Positions 1 through 9,196 of a stretch of DNA of 64,000 bases are shown piece by piece (position 1 is the first letter of the stretch; the number at the start of each line of letters is the position of its first letter). Under the pieces are notes generated by a model. That model worked only from the letters and a program-made list of their open reading frames with translations. It was not told the DNA's origin and did no database searches. This DNA is from Marimonas arenosa (GTDB lineage: Bacteria; Pseudomonadota; Alphaproteobacteria; Rhodobacterales; Rhodobacteraceae). Location: NCBI RefSeq assembly GCF_030848945.1, contig NZ_JANHAX010000002.1, positions 434,001 through 498,000 of the forward strand, given 5' to 3'. The position numbers and the translations under genes were made by a program.

Positions 1-344
1 GCAACCCGATGCTGCCGGCGATCCACGGCGGCGCCATTTCCGGCTTCATGGAAGTTACCGCCGTTATCGGTCTGAGCTGGGCCGTGATCTGGGACGAGAT
101 GGAGCGTGGCGAGCGCGATGTCGAGGAACTGTTGAAGGGCCATCTGCCGCGACTGCCCAAGACGATTGACTTTACCATCGACTACCTGCGCTCCGGCCTG
201 CCGCGTGATGCCTATGCGCGGGCACAGGTGAACCGGTCGGGTCGGCGGTATGCCAGCGTGCATGTCGAGGCCTGGCAGGACAACCGCAACCGCGCCTTCG
301 CCCAGGCGACGGGGCATTTCCTGATGCCGCCGCGGAATGGCTGA
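1..344 (+). CDS. PaaI/hotdog-fold thioesterase (C-terminal part, cut by window start)
   Basis: The reading frame is open from the window edge (codons in frame from base 3) and ends with TGA at 342-344, so only about 113 C-terminal residues are seen. The visible part begins NPMLPAIHGGAISGFMEV, the HGG-containing helix turn typical of PaaI-type acyl-CoA thioesterases of the hotdog fold. The end, with alternating strands (SVHVEAWQ, AFAQATGHFLMP), fits the last strands of that fold. The likely role is hydrolysis of an acyl- or aryl-CoA thioester in the cytoplasm; the substrate cannot be told. The following MATE gene starts 132 bases downstream. Confidence 0.75.
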   Translation, partial: NPMLPAIHGGAISGFMEVTAVIGLSWAVIWDEMERGERDVEELLKGHLPRLPKTIDFTIDYLRSGLPRDAYARAQVNRSGRRYASVHVEAWQDNRNRAFAQATGHFLMPPRNG

Positions 345-476
345 GCCGGGCACGTCGCGTCCCGGGCCTGACCCGGAGTCTCTGGTCCGGACATGGCGGA
401 GGCCCTGGGGCGCGCCCGGGGCGGGCAGGGTCGAACTCCCAGCACGGTGCCGTGGCGAAAACGGGATAACCCGTTA

Positions 477-1802
477 ATGGAGCAGGCAAGCCAGGCGATC
501 ACCCACCGGAGGGTGCTGAAGATCGCCATTCCGATCATGCTGGCCAACGTGACCGTGCCACTGCTGGGCGCGGTCGATACCGGCGTCGTCGGGCAGATGG
601 CCGAGGCCGCACCGATCGCCGCGGTAGGCGTGGGGGCCATCGTTCTGAGCGCGATCTACTGGATCTTCGGTTTTCTGCGGATGGGCACCACGGGGCTCAC
701 TTCCCAAGCGCATGGCGCCCGCAACCGGGCCGAGGTTGCGGCGCTTTTCACCCGGGCACTGATGGTGGCCTGGGCTGGCGGGCTGGCGCTGATCGTGCTG
801 CAGGTTCCCATGTTCGCGGGCGCATTCTGGGTGTCGCCGGCGAGCTCCGAGGTCGAGGGTCTGGCACGCGACTACATGCAGATCCGTATCTGGTCGGCCC
901 CGGCGGCTATTTCGATCTATGGCATCACCGGATGGCTGATTGCGCAGGAGCGCACGCGGGCGGTCATGGGGCTGCAGTTCTGGATCAATGGGCTGAACGT
1001 CGTGCTCGACATCTGGTTCGTGCTGGGGCTGGGCTGGGGTGTCGAAGGGGTCGCGACGGCGACGTTTCTGGCCGAGTGGAGCGGGTTGGCGCTAGGGCTC
1101 TACCTGTGCCGCGACGTGTTCAGGCTGCCCGACTGGCGCGACTGGGCGCGCGTGTTCGACGCGGCACGGCTGAAACGGATGGCGGTGGTGAACACCGATA
1201 TCCTGATCCGCTCGCTGCTGTTGCAGGCGATCTTCGTGTCTTTCCTGCTCCTGGGCGGGCGGTTCGGCGACGTGACATTGGCCGCCAACCAGGTGCTGCT
1301 GCAGTTCCTGCATATCACCGGGTATGCGATGGACGGCTTTGCCTTTGCCGCCGAGACGCTGGTGGGGCAGGCCTTTGGTGCCGGCGCGGCGGCGCGGCTC
1401 AGGCGCGGGGCGGTGCTGACCTCGCTGTGGGGCGGGGTGGTGGCGCTGGGCTTCGCGCTGGCCTTCTGGGTCCTGGGCCCGTGGGTCATCGACGTGATGG
1501 CGAAATCTCCGCAGGTTCAGGCCGAGGCGCGGACCTATCTGCCGTGGATGGTGGCCGCGCCGCCGATGATTCTGGCCCTGGTGATGTTCGACGGCATCTT
1601 CATCGGCGCCACCCGGTCGGCGGACATGCGCAACATGATGATCGTGGCGGCGGCGATCTATGCGCTGGCCGTGTGGTGGCTCATCGGGCCGATGGGCAAT
1701 CACGGGCTGTGGCTGGCCCTGCACATCTCGTTCCTCGCCCGTGGGTTGACACTGGGGCTGCGCTATCCGGCGCTGGAGCGGGCGGTGGCGGCCCGGGCGT
1801 GA
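477..1802 (+). CDS. MATE family efflux transporter (DinF type)
   Basis: A 441-residue polytopic inner-membrane protein with about 12 hydrophobic segments. Its N-terminus (HRRVLKIAIPIMLANVTVPLLGAVDTGVVG) is the family signature of MATE/DinF multidrug and toxin exporters, with a second related half starting near residue 230. MATE proteins expel organic cations or metabolites using Na+ or H+ gradients. I chose ATG 477 because the hydrophobic family motif starts soon after it; an in-frame start at 393 would add 28 residues of low-complexity sequence without family character. Its substrate cannot be predicted. A separate lipoprotein gene follows after about 100 bases. Confidence 0.9.
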   Translation: MEQASQAITHRRVLKIAIPIMLANVTVPLLGAVDTGVVGQMAEAAPIAAVGVGAIVLSAIYWIFGFLRMGTTGLTSQAHGARNRAEVAALFTRALMVAWAGGLALIVLQVPMFAGAFWVSPASSEVEGLARDYMQIRIWSAPAAISIYGITGWLIAQERTRAVMGLQFWINGLNVVLDIWFVLGLGWGVEGVATATFLAEWSGLALGLYLCRDVFRLPDWRDWARVFDAARLKRMAVVNTDILIRSLLLQAIFVSFLLLGGRFGDVTLAANQVLLQFLHITGYAMDGFAFAAETLVGQAFGAGAAARLRRGAVLTSLWGGVVALGFALAFWVLGPWVIDVMAKSPQVQAEARTYLPWMVAAPPMILALVMFDGIFIGATRSADMRNMMIVAAAIYALAVWWLIGPMGNHGLWLALHISFLARGLTLGLRYPALERAVAARA

Positions 1803-1905
1803 TCGGGAAATTGCCGGTCAAGAAAAGCCGACTTGATTTCGCCGCGATGCGGGTTTCACACTGGGGCGAGGCAGACGCGAATAGCGTGGGCGAAAGGGTG
1901 GTGCG

Positions 1906-3156
1906 ATGCAGGTTACCAGAAGATGGCTGGCCGGGGCAGGGGCGGCGTTTTTTCTAAGCGGATGTATGACCGGCGGGCTGCCGTCGCCGTCGCGACGCAG
2001 CGGACCGACGGTGGACCCGATGCTGCGCCCGCAGCCCAATGCGGGCTATGACGCCTGGGTGACGGCGTTTCGCGACCGGGCGCTGGCACAGGGGATTTCG
2101 CCCGGCACGCTCAGCGCCGCTTTTCGCGGGGCAGGCTACCTGCCCGGCGTGGTCGAGCGCGACCGCAAGCAAACCGAATTCACCCGGACGCTGCAGGATT
2201 ATCTGGCGATCATGGCCTCGGACGAGCAGGTCGCGACCGGCCGCCGTGCCTTTGCCGCACGCCGTGCGCTGCTGGGCGAGATTGAAGGGCGCTTTGGCGT
2301 GCCGGCGAACGTGGTGGCGGCGATCTGGGGCGTGGAAAGCCGGTATGGCGAGCGGCGCGGCGATATCCCGGTGATCTCGGCCTGTTCGACGCTGGCATAT
2401 GACGGCCGGCGTGGCGGCTTTTTCGAGAAACAGCTGATGGCGGCGCTGCGTATCCTTCAGCGGGGCGATGTCAGTGCCGCGCGGATGACCGGCAGCTGGG
2501 CAGGCGCCATGGGACATACGCAATTCATCCCGACGACTTTCGAAGCCTATGCCGTCGATTTCGGTGGCGACGGGCGGCGCGACATCTGGGGCGAGGATCC
2601 GACGGATGCGTTGGCGTCGGCCGGGGCTTATCTGGGCCGCTCGGGTTGGCGCCGCGGCGGGCTCTGGGGGCTCGAGGTGACATTGCCCGCAGGGTTCAAC
2701 GCGGGTCTGGCGGGGCGCGGGGTGAAAAAGGCGGTGGCCGACTGGGCGGCGCTGGGGGTCCGGCCGGCCGGCGGCGGGAAGCTGCCCGATCACGGTGCGG
2801 GGTCGGTGCTGATGCCCGCCGGGCCGGGCGCGCCGGCCTTCCTGGTGTTCCGCAATTTCAGCGTGATCCTGCGCTATAACAACTCGGAAAACTATGCCAT
2901 CGCGGTAGGTCACTTGTCGGACCGGCTGGCGGGGGGCGGTCCTTTGCAGGGCCGGTTCGGGCCGGATCGTTATGGCTTGACCATTGAGGATCGCAAGCGG
3001 TTGCAGACGCGCCTGACCGCCGCCGGCTACGACACCGGCGGGGCCGACGGTGTTCTCGGCAAGAAGACCGAGGCCGCGATCCGGGCCTATCAACAGGCCA
3101 ACGGGCTGCCGGTGACGGGCGAGCCGTCGCCGGCATTGTTGAAACGGTTGGGATGA
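1906..3156 (+). CDS. Lytic murein transglycosylase, MltB family, lipoprotein
   Basis: 416 residues. The N-terminus (MQVTRRWLAGAGAAFFLSGC) is a lipoprotein signal peptide with lipobox LSGC and acylated Cys20. Residues of about 45-330 form the SLT_2/MltB catalytic domain; the catalytic Glu lies in GVESRYG near residue 145, followed by the motif MGHTQFIP. Residues of about 360-416 (DRKRLQTRLTAAGYDTGGADGVLGKKTEAAI...) are a PG_binding_1 peptidoglycan-binding domain. It should cleave the MurNAc-GlcNAc bond of peptidoglycan to 1,6-anhydro products while anchored in the outer membrane. It converges on the arsC-like gene, with two hairpins between them. Confidence 0.93.
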   Translation: MQVTRRWLAGAGAAFFLSGCMTGGLPSPSRRSGPTVDPMLRPQPNAGYDAWVTAFRDRALAQGISPGTLSAAFRGAGYLPGVVERDRKQTEFTRTLQDYLAIMASDEQVATGRRAFAARRALLGEIEGRFGVPANVVAAIWGVESRYGERRGDIPVISACSTLAYDGRRGGFFEKQLMAALRILQRGDVSAARMTGSWAGAMGHTQFIPTTFEAYAVDFGGDGRRDIWGEDPTDALASAGAYLGRSGWRRGGLWGLEVTLPAGFNAGLAGRGVKKAVADWAALGVRPAGGGKLPDHGAGSVLMPAGPGAPAFLVFRNFSVILRYNNSENYAIAVGHLSDRLAGGGPLQGRFGPDRYGLTIEDRKRLQTRLTAAGYDTGGADGVLGKKTEAAIRAYQQANGLPVTGEPSPALLKRLG

Positions 3157-3158
3157 AG

Positions 3159-3208
3159 CCGTTTTCCGGGGCGGAAAACGGATCGAAATCCGTGCCGGAT
3201 TTCGTTTT
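3159..3208. terminator. Tandem stem-loops between convergent genes
   Basis: Two perfect hairpins follow the transglycosylase stop codon. The first has a 10-bp stem (CCGTTTTCCG / CGGAAAACGG, 3159-3181). The second has an 8-bp stem (GAAATCCG / CGGATTTC, 3185-3203) followed by GTTTT. The position between convergent genes and the T-run fit a rho-independent terminator for the plus strand; A-rich sequence inside the structures may let it act on the minus strand too. Confidence 0.7.
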
Positions 3209-3210
3209 AC

Positions 3211-3555
3211 TCAGAGGATGTCGAACACCGCTTCGGGCGGGCGGCCGAGGGCGGCCTTGCCGTTGGCGAAGACGATGGGGCGTTCGATCAGCTTCGGCAC
3301 TCGCGCCATCGCCGCGAACAGCGCGTCATCATCGCTATCTTTCGTGAGGCCTTCGGCTTTGAACTCGGCCTCCTTGGTGCGCATCATCTCGATCGGGCGC
3401 AGGCCAAGCGACCTGGCCGCGGCGCGCAGCTCGGCCTCGGTCGGGGCGTCGTCGAGATAGCGGCGCACCTCCGGGGCGTGGCCGTGCTCCTGCAGAAGGG
3501 CCAGCGTCTGGCGGGATTTCGAGCAGCGGGGGTTGTGCCAGATGGTAAGCGTCAT
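3211..3555 (-). CDS. ArsC-family (glutaredoxin-like) reductase
   Basis: 114 residues, of the ArsC/Spx thioredoxin-fold family. The N-terminus [18 protein letters not shown] carries the redox/arsenate-binding Cys11 in RCSKSR. The C-terminal part includes [20 protein letters not shown], the Arg and substrate loop region of glutathione/glutaredoxin-dependent arsenate reductases (the YfgD/ArsC group). I chose ATG 3555: it overlaps the pyrD stop as ATGA and sits six bases after AAGGA, whereas the in-frame ATG two codons earlier is almost on top of that Shine-Dalgarno. There is no ars operon context, so a general oxidoreductase role is as likely as arsenate reduction. Confidence 0.82.
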   Translation of the reverse strand: MTLTIWHNPRCSKSRQTLALLQEHGHAPEVRRYLDDAPTEAELRAAARSLGLRPIEMMRTKEAEFKAEGLTKDSDDDALFAAMARVPKLIERPIVFANGKAALGRPPEAVFDIL

Positions 3556-4610
3556 AACCATTCCTTTCGTTTCGTACCGACCGCCGCGGCGACATTGGCA
3601 TGGCCGTCGCGATCGAGCAGGCGCTCCAGCCCGTGGGCGATGTCGGCGGCAAGTGACAGGCCGTGATAGATGAGCGCGGTGTAGAGCTGCACGGCCGACG
3701 CGCCGGCGCAGATCTTGGCATAGGCGTCTTCAGCCGACGATATGCCGCCGACGCCGATCAGCGGCAGCTTGCCGTCGGTCGCGGCCGAGAGCCGGGCCAG
3801 AACGCGGGTGGATCTCTCGAACAGCGGCGCACCGGAGAGGCCGCCGGTTTCACCCTTGGCCGGGTTGTGCAGCCCGCCGCGGGACAATGTGGTGTTGGTT
3901 GCGATGATGGCGTCAATGCCCGAGGACAGGGCGACCTCGGCGATGTCTTCGATCTCGTTGTCGGAGAGGTCGGGCGCAATTTTGAGGAAGACCGGGATCG
4001 GGCGTTTCAGCCAGGCGCGGGTGTCGGTGACGCCCTTCAGCAGCGCGCGGAGCGCCGCGGCGCCCTGCAAATCGCGCAGCGCCTCGGTGTTGGGCGACGA
4101 GACGTTGACAGTGGCAAAGTCCAGATGCGGGCCACAAAGGGCGAGCACGCGGGCGAAATCCTCGGCCCGGTCTGCGCTGTCCTTGTTGGCGCCGAGGTTG
4201 AGGCCGAGCACCATGTCTCTCGGCCGGTCGGCGAGGCGGCGGGCGATGGTCTCCATGCCGTCATTGTTGAAACCGAAGCGGTTGATCGCGGCGCGGTCCT
4301 CGGTCAGGCGGAACAGGCGCGGTTTGGGGTTGCCAGGCTGGGGGCGTGGCGTGGCGGCGCCCACCTCGACGAAGCCAAAGCCGGCGCGCGACAGCGGGCC
4401 GAGCGCCTCGGCATTCTTGTCAAACCCGGCGGCGAGGCCAACCGGGTTGGGCAGATCGAGACCGGCGAGCACCGTTTGCAGGCGGGGGCTGGTGATCCGC
4501 CCCGGCAGTGGCACGAGGCCGGCGCGCAGTGCCTTGAGCGCCAGGCCGTGGGCGCGTTCGGGGTCGAGCCGGTGCAATAGGCCGAGGCCCAGACGTTCGA
4601 TCGGTTTCAT
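3552..4610 (-). CDS. pyrD: Dihydroorotate dehydrogenase (quinone), class 2
   Basis: 352 residues, the usual size for membrane-associated class 2 dihydroorotate dehydrogenases, which oxidise dihydroorotate to orotate in pyrimidine synthesis and pass electrons to quinone via FMN. The N-terminal amphipathic segment ([18 protein letters not shown]) is the quinone/membrane-binding helix. Motifs include [28 protein letters not shown] (catalytic Ser of class 2) and the C-terminal FMN phosphate motif IGVGGI. Start ATG 4610 overlaps the DUF952 stop by four bases (ATGA); a longer in-frame start would lie inside that gene. It is the middle gene of a three-gene overlapping operon. Confidence 0.96.
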   Translation of the reverse strand: MKPIERLGLGLLHRLDPERAHGLALKALRAGLVPLPGRITSPRLQTVLAGLDLPNPVGLAAGFDKNAEALGPLSRAGFGFVEVGAATPRPQPGNPKPRLFRLTEDRAAINRFGFNNDGMETIARRLADRPRDMVLGLNLGANKDSADRAEDFARVLALCGPHLDFATVNVSSPNTEALRDLQGAAALRALLKGVTDTRAWLKRPIPVFLKIAPDLSDNEIEDIAEVALSSGIDAIIATNTTLSRGGLHNPAKGETGGLSGAPLFERSTRVLARLSAATDGKLPLIGVGGISSAEDAYAKICAGASAVQLYTALIYHGLSLAADIAHGLERLLDRDGHANVAAAVGTKRKEWL

Positions 4611-4942
4611 AGCAGCCCCGTGAAGTCGTGTGCCCCCTGCTTGAGCGGCAGCGGTTTTTGCCAAAGCACATCCACCAAGCGCAGCGGGCGGTAAAGGTGC
4701 GGAAAAAGATCGCCGCCGCGCGAGGGTTCCCATTTCAGCGCCTCGCCCAAAGCGTCGGCCTCGAGCGCCAGAAGGCAGAGGTCACCCTCACCGGCGAAAT
4801 GCCTGGCCGCCGTCTCCTGCACTTGGTCGGCGGTAGAGAAATGCACGAAACCGTCGGCGAGATCGACCGGCGCGCCGAGGGTTTCACCGCGCGACTGAAG
4901 CTTAGCCCACTCGGGGGCGCGGAAAATCTTGTAGATCAGCAT
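4607..4942 (-). CDS. DUF952 family protein
   Basis: 111 residues, beginning [13 protein letters not shown] and containing [19 protein letters not shown] and [17 protein letters not shown], the characteristic conserved blocks of DUF952. This is a small soluble family of unsettled biochemical function often found next to pyrD in alphaproteobacteria. Start ATG 4942 is preceded by an AG-rich site; upstream in-frame codons do not look like family sequence. The stop overlaps pyrD by four bases, so the two are translationally coupled. The conserved neighbourhood with pyrD is the only functional hint. Confidence 0.85.
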   Translation of the reverse strand: MLIYKIFRAPEWAKLQSRGETLGAPVDLADGFVHFSTADQVQETAARHFAGEGDLCLLALEADALGEALKWEPSRGGDLFPHLYRPLRLVDVLWQKPLPLKQGAHDFTGLL

Positions 4943-5052
4943 GGCCGCTCCTTGCCCCGCGACTGTCGCGCGGTCAAGCGGATTGGTTTTGACACGGGCC
5001 CGTCGCGGGTGCAGCATCTGACACGGAAGAATTCCACAGCGAGGATTGCGAC

Positions 5053-6612
5053 ATGATAAATCGGTTTCTGATGAGCGCCGGGGCACTGGCGCTGAGCGCG
5101 GGCGCGGCAGCGGCGGATTACACGCTGACCATCCTGCACACCAATGATTTCCACGCCCGTTTCGAGCCGGTCAGCAAATACGACAGCGGCTGCGGCGCCG
5201 AGGACAACGCCGAGGGCAAATGCTTCGGCGGCACGGCGCGGTTGGTGACCGCCATTGCCGACGCACGCCAGCGGTCGAACAACGCGATCCTGGTCGATGG
5301 TGGCGACCAGTTCCAGGGCACGCTGTTCTATACCTACTACAAGGGCAAGATGGCGGCCGAGATGATGAACAAGCTGGGCTATGACGCGATGACCGTGGGC
5401 AACCATGAATTCGACGACGGGCCTGAGGTGCTGCGCGGCTTCATGGACGCGGTGAGTTTCCCGGTGCTGATGTCGAACGCCGATGTCAGCCGCGAGGAAC
5501 TGCTGAAAGGCGCGCTGCAGAAATCAACGGTGATCGAGCGCGGCGGCGAGAAGCTGGGCCTGATCGGGCTGACGCCGCAGGACACCGATGAATTGGCCAG
5601 CCCGGGGCCGAACATCATCTTCACCGATCCGGTGGATGCGGTGCAGGCCGAGGTCGACAAGCTGACCGAGATGGGCGTCAACAAGATCATCGTGCTCAGC
5701 CATTCCGGCTATGGTGTCGATCAGCGCGTGGCCGCCAACACGACCGGGGTCGACGTGATCGTCGGCGGCCATTCCAATACCTTTCTGTCGAATACCTCGG
5801 ATCGTGCCGAAGGTCCGTACCCGACGATGGTCGGAAACACCGCGATCGTTGCGGCTTATGCCTATGGCAAGTTCCTGGGAGAGCTCAACGTGACCTTCAA
5901 CGATGCCGGTGAAATCGTCGAAGCCAAGGGCGAGCCGCTGATCATGGATGCGAGCGTCGCCGAGGATGCGCCGACCAAAGAGCGGATTGCCGAGTTGGCG
6001 GTGCCGCTGGAGGAGATCCGTCAGAAGGTGGTGGCCGAGACGGCCGAGGCCATCGACGGCGCCAAAGGCTCGTGCCGGGCGGGCGAATGTGCCATGGGCA
6101 ACCTGGTGGCCGACGCGATGTTGGACCGGGTCAGGGAGCAAGGCATCGAGATCGCCATCCAGAACGGCGGCGGGTTGCGTGCGAGCATCGATGCCGGGCC
6201 GGTGACGATGGGCGAGGTCCTGACGGTTCTGCCGTTCCAGAACACGCTCTCGACCTTCCAGGTCAAGGGTGGGGTTCTGCTGGCAGCGCTGGAGAACGGC
6301 GTCAGCCAGTTTGAAGACGGCGCCGGGCGGTTCCCGCAGGTGTCCGGGATGACGTTCGCCTTCGATCCGAGCAAACCGGCTGGTGAACGGGTGAGCGAGG
6401 TGATGGTCGGAGGTACGCCGCTGGATCCGGAGAAGGTGTATGGCGTGGTGTCGAACAACTATGTGCGCACCGGCGGCGACGGCTACAAGATGTTTCGCGA
6501 CGCGATGAATGCTTATGACTACGGCCCGGACCTTGCCGACGTGACAGCGGACTTCCTGGCCAAGACGGGGCCGTATTCGCCCTACACAGATGGCCGGATC
6601 GTGCAGAAGTGA
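5053..6612 (+). CDS. Periplasmic 5'-nucleotidase / UshA-type metallophosphatase
   Basis: 519 residues. It has a Sec signal peptide (MINRFLMSAGALALSAGAAA, cleavage near residue 21). An N-terminal calcineurin-like metallophosphatase domain carries LHTNDFHARFEP, GGDQFQGT, VGNHEFDDG and GGHSNTF (metal ligands). The C-terminal 5'-nucleotidase domain (about 335-500) contains NGGGLRASID and LPFQNTLSTF. It should hydrolyse extracellular nucleotides or UDP-sugars in the periplasm to release nucleoside and phosphate. It is divergent from the DUF952-pyrD operon (110 bases between start codons). Length and domain order are normal for the family. Confidence 0.93.
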   Translation: MINRFLMSAGALALSAGAAAADYTLTILHTNDFHARFEPVSKYDSGCGAEDNAEGKCFGGTARLVTAIADARQRSNNAILVDGGDQFQGTLFYTYYKGKMAAEMMNKLGYDAMTVGNHEFDDGPEVLRGFMDAVSFPVLMSNADVSREELLKGALQKSTVIERGGEKLGLIGLTPQDTDELASPGPNIIFTDPVDAVQAEVDKLTEMGVNKIIVLSHSGYGVDQRVAANTTGVDVIVGGHSNTFLSNTSDRAEGPYPTMVGNTAIVAAYAYGKFLGELNVTFNDAGEIVEAKGEPLIMDASVAEDAPTKERIAELAVPLEEIRQKVVAETAEAIDGAKGSCRAGECAMGNLVADAMLDRVREQGIEIAIQNGGGLRASIDAGPVTMGEVLTVLPFQNTLSTFQVKGGVLLAALENGVSQFEDGAGRFPQVSGMTFAFDPSKPAGERVSEVMVGGTPLDPEKVYGVVSNNYVRTGGDGYKMFRDAMNAYDYGPDLADVTADFLAKTGPYSPYTDGRIVQK

Positions 6613-6726
6613 GTCGGCCGGGCGGGGGTGGCGGGGCTCCCATCCGCCTACCCCGCGCCGCCACGCTCGCTCGAGGCGGTGATGGCGGATCCGTGCCGGT
6701 ATCGCCGGGCTGGCGAAACGGTCTGA

Positions 6727-6765
6727 TTTGAGGGGCCAGCCCCTCAAACTCCCCGAGATATTTTT
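6727..6765. repeat. Hairpin plus GATATTTTT element after the nucleotidase gene
   Basis: A perfect 10-bp stem, TTTGAGGGGC-CA-GCCCCTCAAA (6727-6748), is followed by CTCCCCGAGATATTTTT. The same layout (G/C-rich hairpin next to an A/T-rich GAAAATA.CCT or its complement) recurs at 30542, 36580, 46222 and 46383. It may act as terminator for the 5'-nucleotidase gene; the remainder of 6613-6843 shows nothing else convincing. Confidence 0.6.
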
Positions 6766-6843
6766 AGCTAGGTGAAGCGGAAGGCCGGTCGGGTGGAGGC
6801 CTGCGGAGTCGCAAATCGCCCGGTTTGGGCGTAGGGTCGAAAC

Positions 6844-7509
6844 ATGTGCGGACGATTTGCCATCACCCTGCCGACCGATGCGATGGCGCAGCTTTTCGGA
6901 GCGGTGCCCGGGAACGATCTGCCGGACGTACCGAACTACAATGTTTGCCCGACCAACGCCATTCATGTGGTCAGCCATGAGGCCGGGCAGCGGCGGCTGG
7001 GGGCGATGCGCTGGGGGTTCCTGCCCAGCTGGTACAAGAGCCCGAATGACGGGCCGTTGCTGATCAATGCCCGGGCCGAGACGATTGCCGAGAAGCCGGC
7101 CTTCCGTTCAGCTGCGCGCGAACGACGCTGCCTGGTCCCGGCGGATGGGTTCTATGAGTGGTCAAAGGACGAAGATGGCAACCGTTTGCCCTGGTATTTC
7201 AGTCGCGCGGACGGGGCGCCCATGGTCTTTGCCGGGATCTGGCAGGACTGGGGCCGGGGCGAGGCGCCGCTGCGGACCTGTGCCATCGTCACCTGCGCCT
7301 CGAACAAGGCGCTGAGGGCGGTGCATCACCGGATGCCGGTGATCCTGGAACGTGAGCATTGGGGCAAGTGGCTGGGCGAAGAGGGGCACGGGGCGGCGCT
7401 GTTGATGACAGCCGTGGGCGAAGACGTGCTGAGGTTTCATCGGGTGGGCCGCGAGGTGAATTCGAATCGCGCCTGCGGATCCGGTCTGATCGCAGGCATC
7501 GCTGCCTGA
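6844..7509 (+). CDS. SOS response-associated peptidase (SRAP, YedK/HMCES family)
   Basis: 221 residues. The protein starts MCGRF, so Cys2 becomes N-terminal after Met removal and forms the thiazolidine crosslink to abasic sites in single-stranded DNA. The other family residues are present: Asn75 in INARAET, Glu105 in DGFYEW, and His161/162 in HHRMPVIL. Members protect abasic sites during replication and also have autoprocessing activity. The length is normal. It is followed by the box cluster but separated from it by the bclA operator region, so co-regulation with benzoate genes is not indicated. Confidence 0.95.
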   Translation: MCGRFAITLPTDAMAQLFGAVPGNDLPDVPNYNVCPTNAIHVVSHEAGQRRLGAMRWGFLPSWYKSPNDGPLLINARAETIAEKPAFRSAARERRCLVPADGFYEWSKDEDGNRLPWYFSRADGAPMVFAGIWQDWGRGEAPLRTCAIVTCASNKALRAVHHRMPVILEREHWGKWLGEEGHGAALLMTAVGEDVLRFHRVGREVNSNRACGSGLIAGIAA

Positions 7510-7565
7510 GATGTGCAGGAAAATGCTTCAGATCGCACAAGGGAATTGAAATGGCTGACACAAGA

Positions 7566-7579
7566 TGCACTATAACGCA
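7566..7579 (+). promoter_or_regulatory. Putative BoxR operator upstream of bclA
   Basis: TGCACTATAACGCA, a TGCA-N6-CGCA arrangement 70 bases before the bclA start. The same 14-mer with two changes lies upstream of boxR (minus strand, 14959-14972) and with three changes upstream of boxC (10159-10172). BoxR/BzdR-type regulators are known to bind TGCA repeats. A further isolated TGCA lies at 7514-7517. The assignment is inferred from shared sequence and location only. Confidence 0.6.
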
Positions 7580-7648
7580 TAAACCGCTGGAATGATTCCA
7601 TCGGCCTTGGGAGAAGACTGGGCCGGCGGACACAGGGAGGATCAAACC

Positions 7649-9193
7649 GTGGACCAGAACGAGAATGCAGCGCTCTATTTCGTCGACCGTCATGTCGCCG
7701 AGGGCCGGGGCGACAAGGTGGCGTTTCGCGAAGCCGATGGGGCGCAGCGCGAGTTGACTTATGGCCGGCTGGCCGAGGAGAGCGCGCGGTTTGCCGGGGC
7801 GCTGTACCGCCACGGGGTGCGGCGCGAGGAGCGCATCGCGATGATCGTGCGCGACCAGATCGAGTTCCCGGTGGTGTTCTGGGGGGCGCTGAAGGCTGGC
7901 GCGATCCCGGTGCCGCTGAACACGCTTCTGGCCAGCGATATCTACGAGGCGATCCTCAACGACAGCCGAGCCTCGATCCTGGTGGTGTCCGAACAGCTCT
8001 GGGATGTGGTGAAGCCCGCGATTGAAGGCAATCGCTTTTTGCGGGCGGTTCTGGTGATCGACAGCGACGAAGGCGGCGTTCCGGAAGGTACCGAAAGCTA
8101 TACCGAGTTCGTTAAGGACGCACCGCAGGAAGAGACGGTCGAGGCCTATGGCGACGAACTCGCCTTCTGGCTTTATTCGTCGGGCTCGACTGGCGTGCCC
8201 AAGGGCGTGCGGCATGTACATTCGAGCCTGAAGGCGACGGCGGACACGTTCGGGGCGCAGGTGCTGGGGATTCGTGAGGATGACGTGGTTTACTCGGTGG
8301 CCAAGTTCTTCTTCGCCTATGGGCTGGGCAACGCCATGTCCTTCCCGATGTCGGTTGGCGCCACGACGGTGATCTTCGGCGGGCGGCCGACGCCGGACGC
8401 GGTGTTCGACATCATGAAAACCTATCGGCCCACAGTGTTCTGCGGGGTGCCGACGCTGTTTGCCGCAGTGGTCGCCGAGCAGGAGAAGAAGGGCGGCAAG
8501 CCGGATCATTGCATCCGGATCTCGACCTCGGCCGGGGAAGCGTTGCCGCGTGATATCGGCGAGCGCTGGGAAAGGCTCTGGGGATCGGAGATCGTCGACG
8601 GCGTCGGCTCGACCGAGATGCTGCATATCTTCCTCTCGAACCGTCCGGGCGACGTGGTTTATGGCACATCGGGCCTGCCGGTGCCGGGATACGAGGTCCG
8701 GTTGGTCGACGAGCATGACGAGGACGTAACCGACGGTGAAGTCGGCGAACTGCTGGTGCGCGGGCCGTCAAGCGCCGAAGGTTACTGGAACCGGCGGTCG
8801 AAGAGCCAGAGTACCTTTGAAGGTCATTGGACCCGGACCGGCGACAAGTATGAGCGCGATGAGGGCGGGCGCTTCGTCTATTGCGGGCGCACCGACGACA
8901 TGTTCAAGGTCTCGGGCATCTGGGTTTCGCCGTTCGAGGTGGAGCAGGCGCTGATCGAGTTTCCCGGCGTGCTGGAGGCCGCGGTGGTGGCTCGGCCCGA
9001 CGAGAAGGACCTGATCAAGCCCGCGGCTTACGTGGTGATGAAGGAAGGCGCCGGGGCGCCGGACCAACAGGCGCTGAAGGATTTCGTCAAGGACAAGATC
9101 GGGATGTGGAAATACCCGCGCTGGGTCAAGGTGGTCGAGGAATTGCCCAAGACTGCGACCGGCAAGATCCAGCGCTTCAAGCTCAGGGATTGA
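7649..9193 (+). CDS. bclA: Benzoate-CoA ligase
   Basis: 514 residues; an acyl-adenylating enzyme that converts benzoate, ATP and CoA to benzoyl-CoA, the entry step of the box pathway. It shows the AMP-binding P-loop-like motif SSGSTGVPKG (about 176-186), GVGSTEMLHIF, the hinge region TGDKYERDEGGRFVYCGRTDDMFKVSG and the C-terminal catalytic-lysine motif PKTATGKIQR. Start GTG 7649 is chosen because AGGGAGG lies eight bases upstream; the in-frame ATG at 7592 has no such site and adds sequence unlike the family. Identity as a benzoate rather than another aryl-CoA ligase rests on the adjoining boxABC genes. The downstream hydrolase starts three bases after the stop. Confidence 0.93.
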   Translation: MDQNENAALYFVDRHVAEGRGDKVAFREADGAQRELTYGRLAEESARFAGALYRHGVRREERIAMIVRDQIEFPVVFWGALKAGAIPVPLNTLLASDIYEAILNDSRASILVVSEQLWDVVKPAIEGNRFLRAVLVIDSDEGGVPEGTESYTEFVKDAPQEETVEAYGDELAFWLYSSGSTGVPKGVRHVHSSLKATADTFGAQVLGIREDDVVYSVAKFFFAYGLGNAMSFPMSVGATTVIFGGRPTPDAVFDIMKTYRPTVFCGVPTLFAAVVAEQEKKGGKPDHCIRISTSAGEALPRDIGERWERLWGSEIVDGVGSTEMLHIFLSNRPGDVVYGTSGLPVPGYEVRLVDEHDEDVTDGEVGELLVRGPSSAEGYWNRRSKSQSTFEGHWTRTGDKYERDEGGRFVYCGRTDDMFKVSGIWVSPFEVEQALIEFPGVLEAAVVARPDEKDLIKPAAYVVMKEGAGAPDQQALKDFVKDKIGMWKYPRWVKVVEELPKTATGKIQRFKLRD

Positions 9194-9196
9194 GGC

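Noticed and set aside
1954..3093. 379-residue antisense frame over the lytic transglycosylase
   Set aside because: The plus-strand frame carries lipobox, catalytic Glu and PG-binding domain; the antisense has none.
3211..3555. Arsenic resistance operon
   Set aside because: Only an ArsC-like gene coupled to pyrD is present; no arsR, arsB or arsH nearby.
5524..6978. 484-residue antisense frame over the nucleotidase and SRAP start
   Set aside because: It spans two recognisable genes, is His/Arg-rich, and has no motif.
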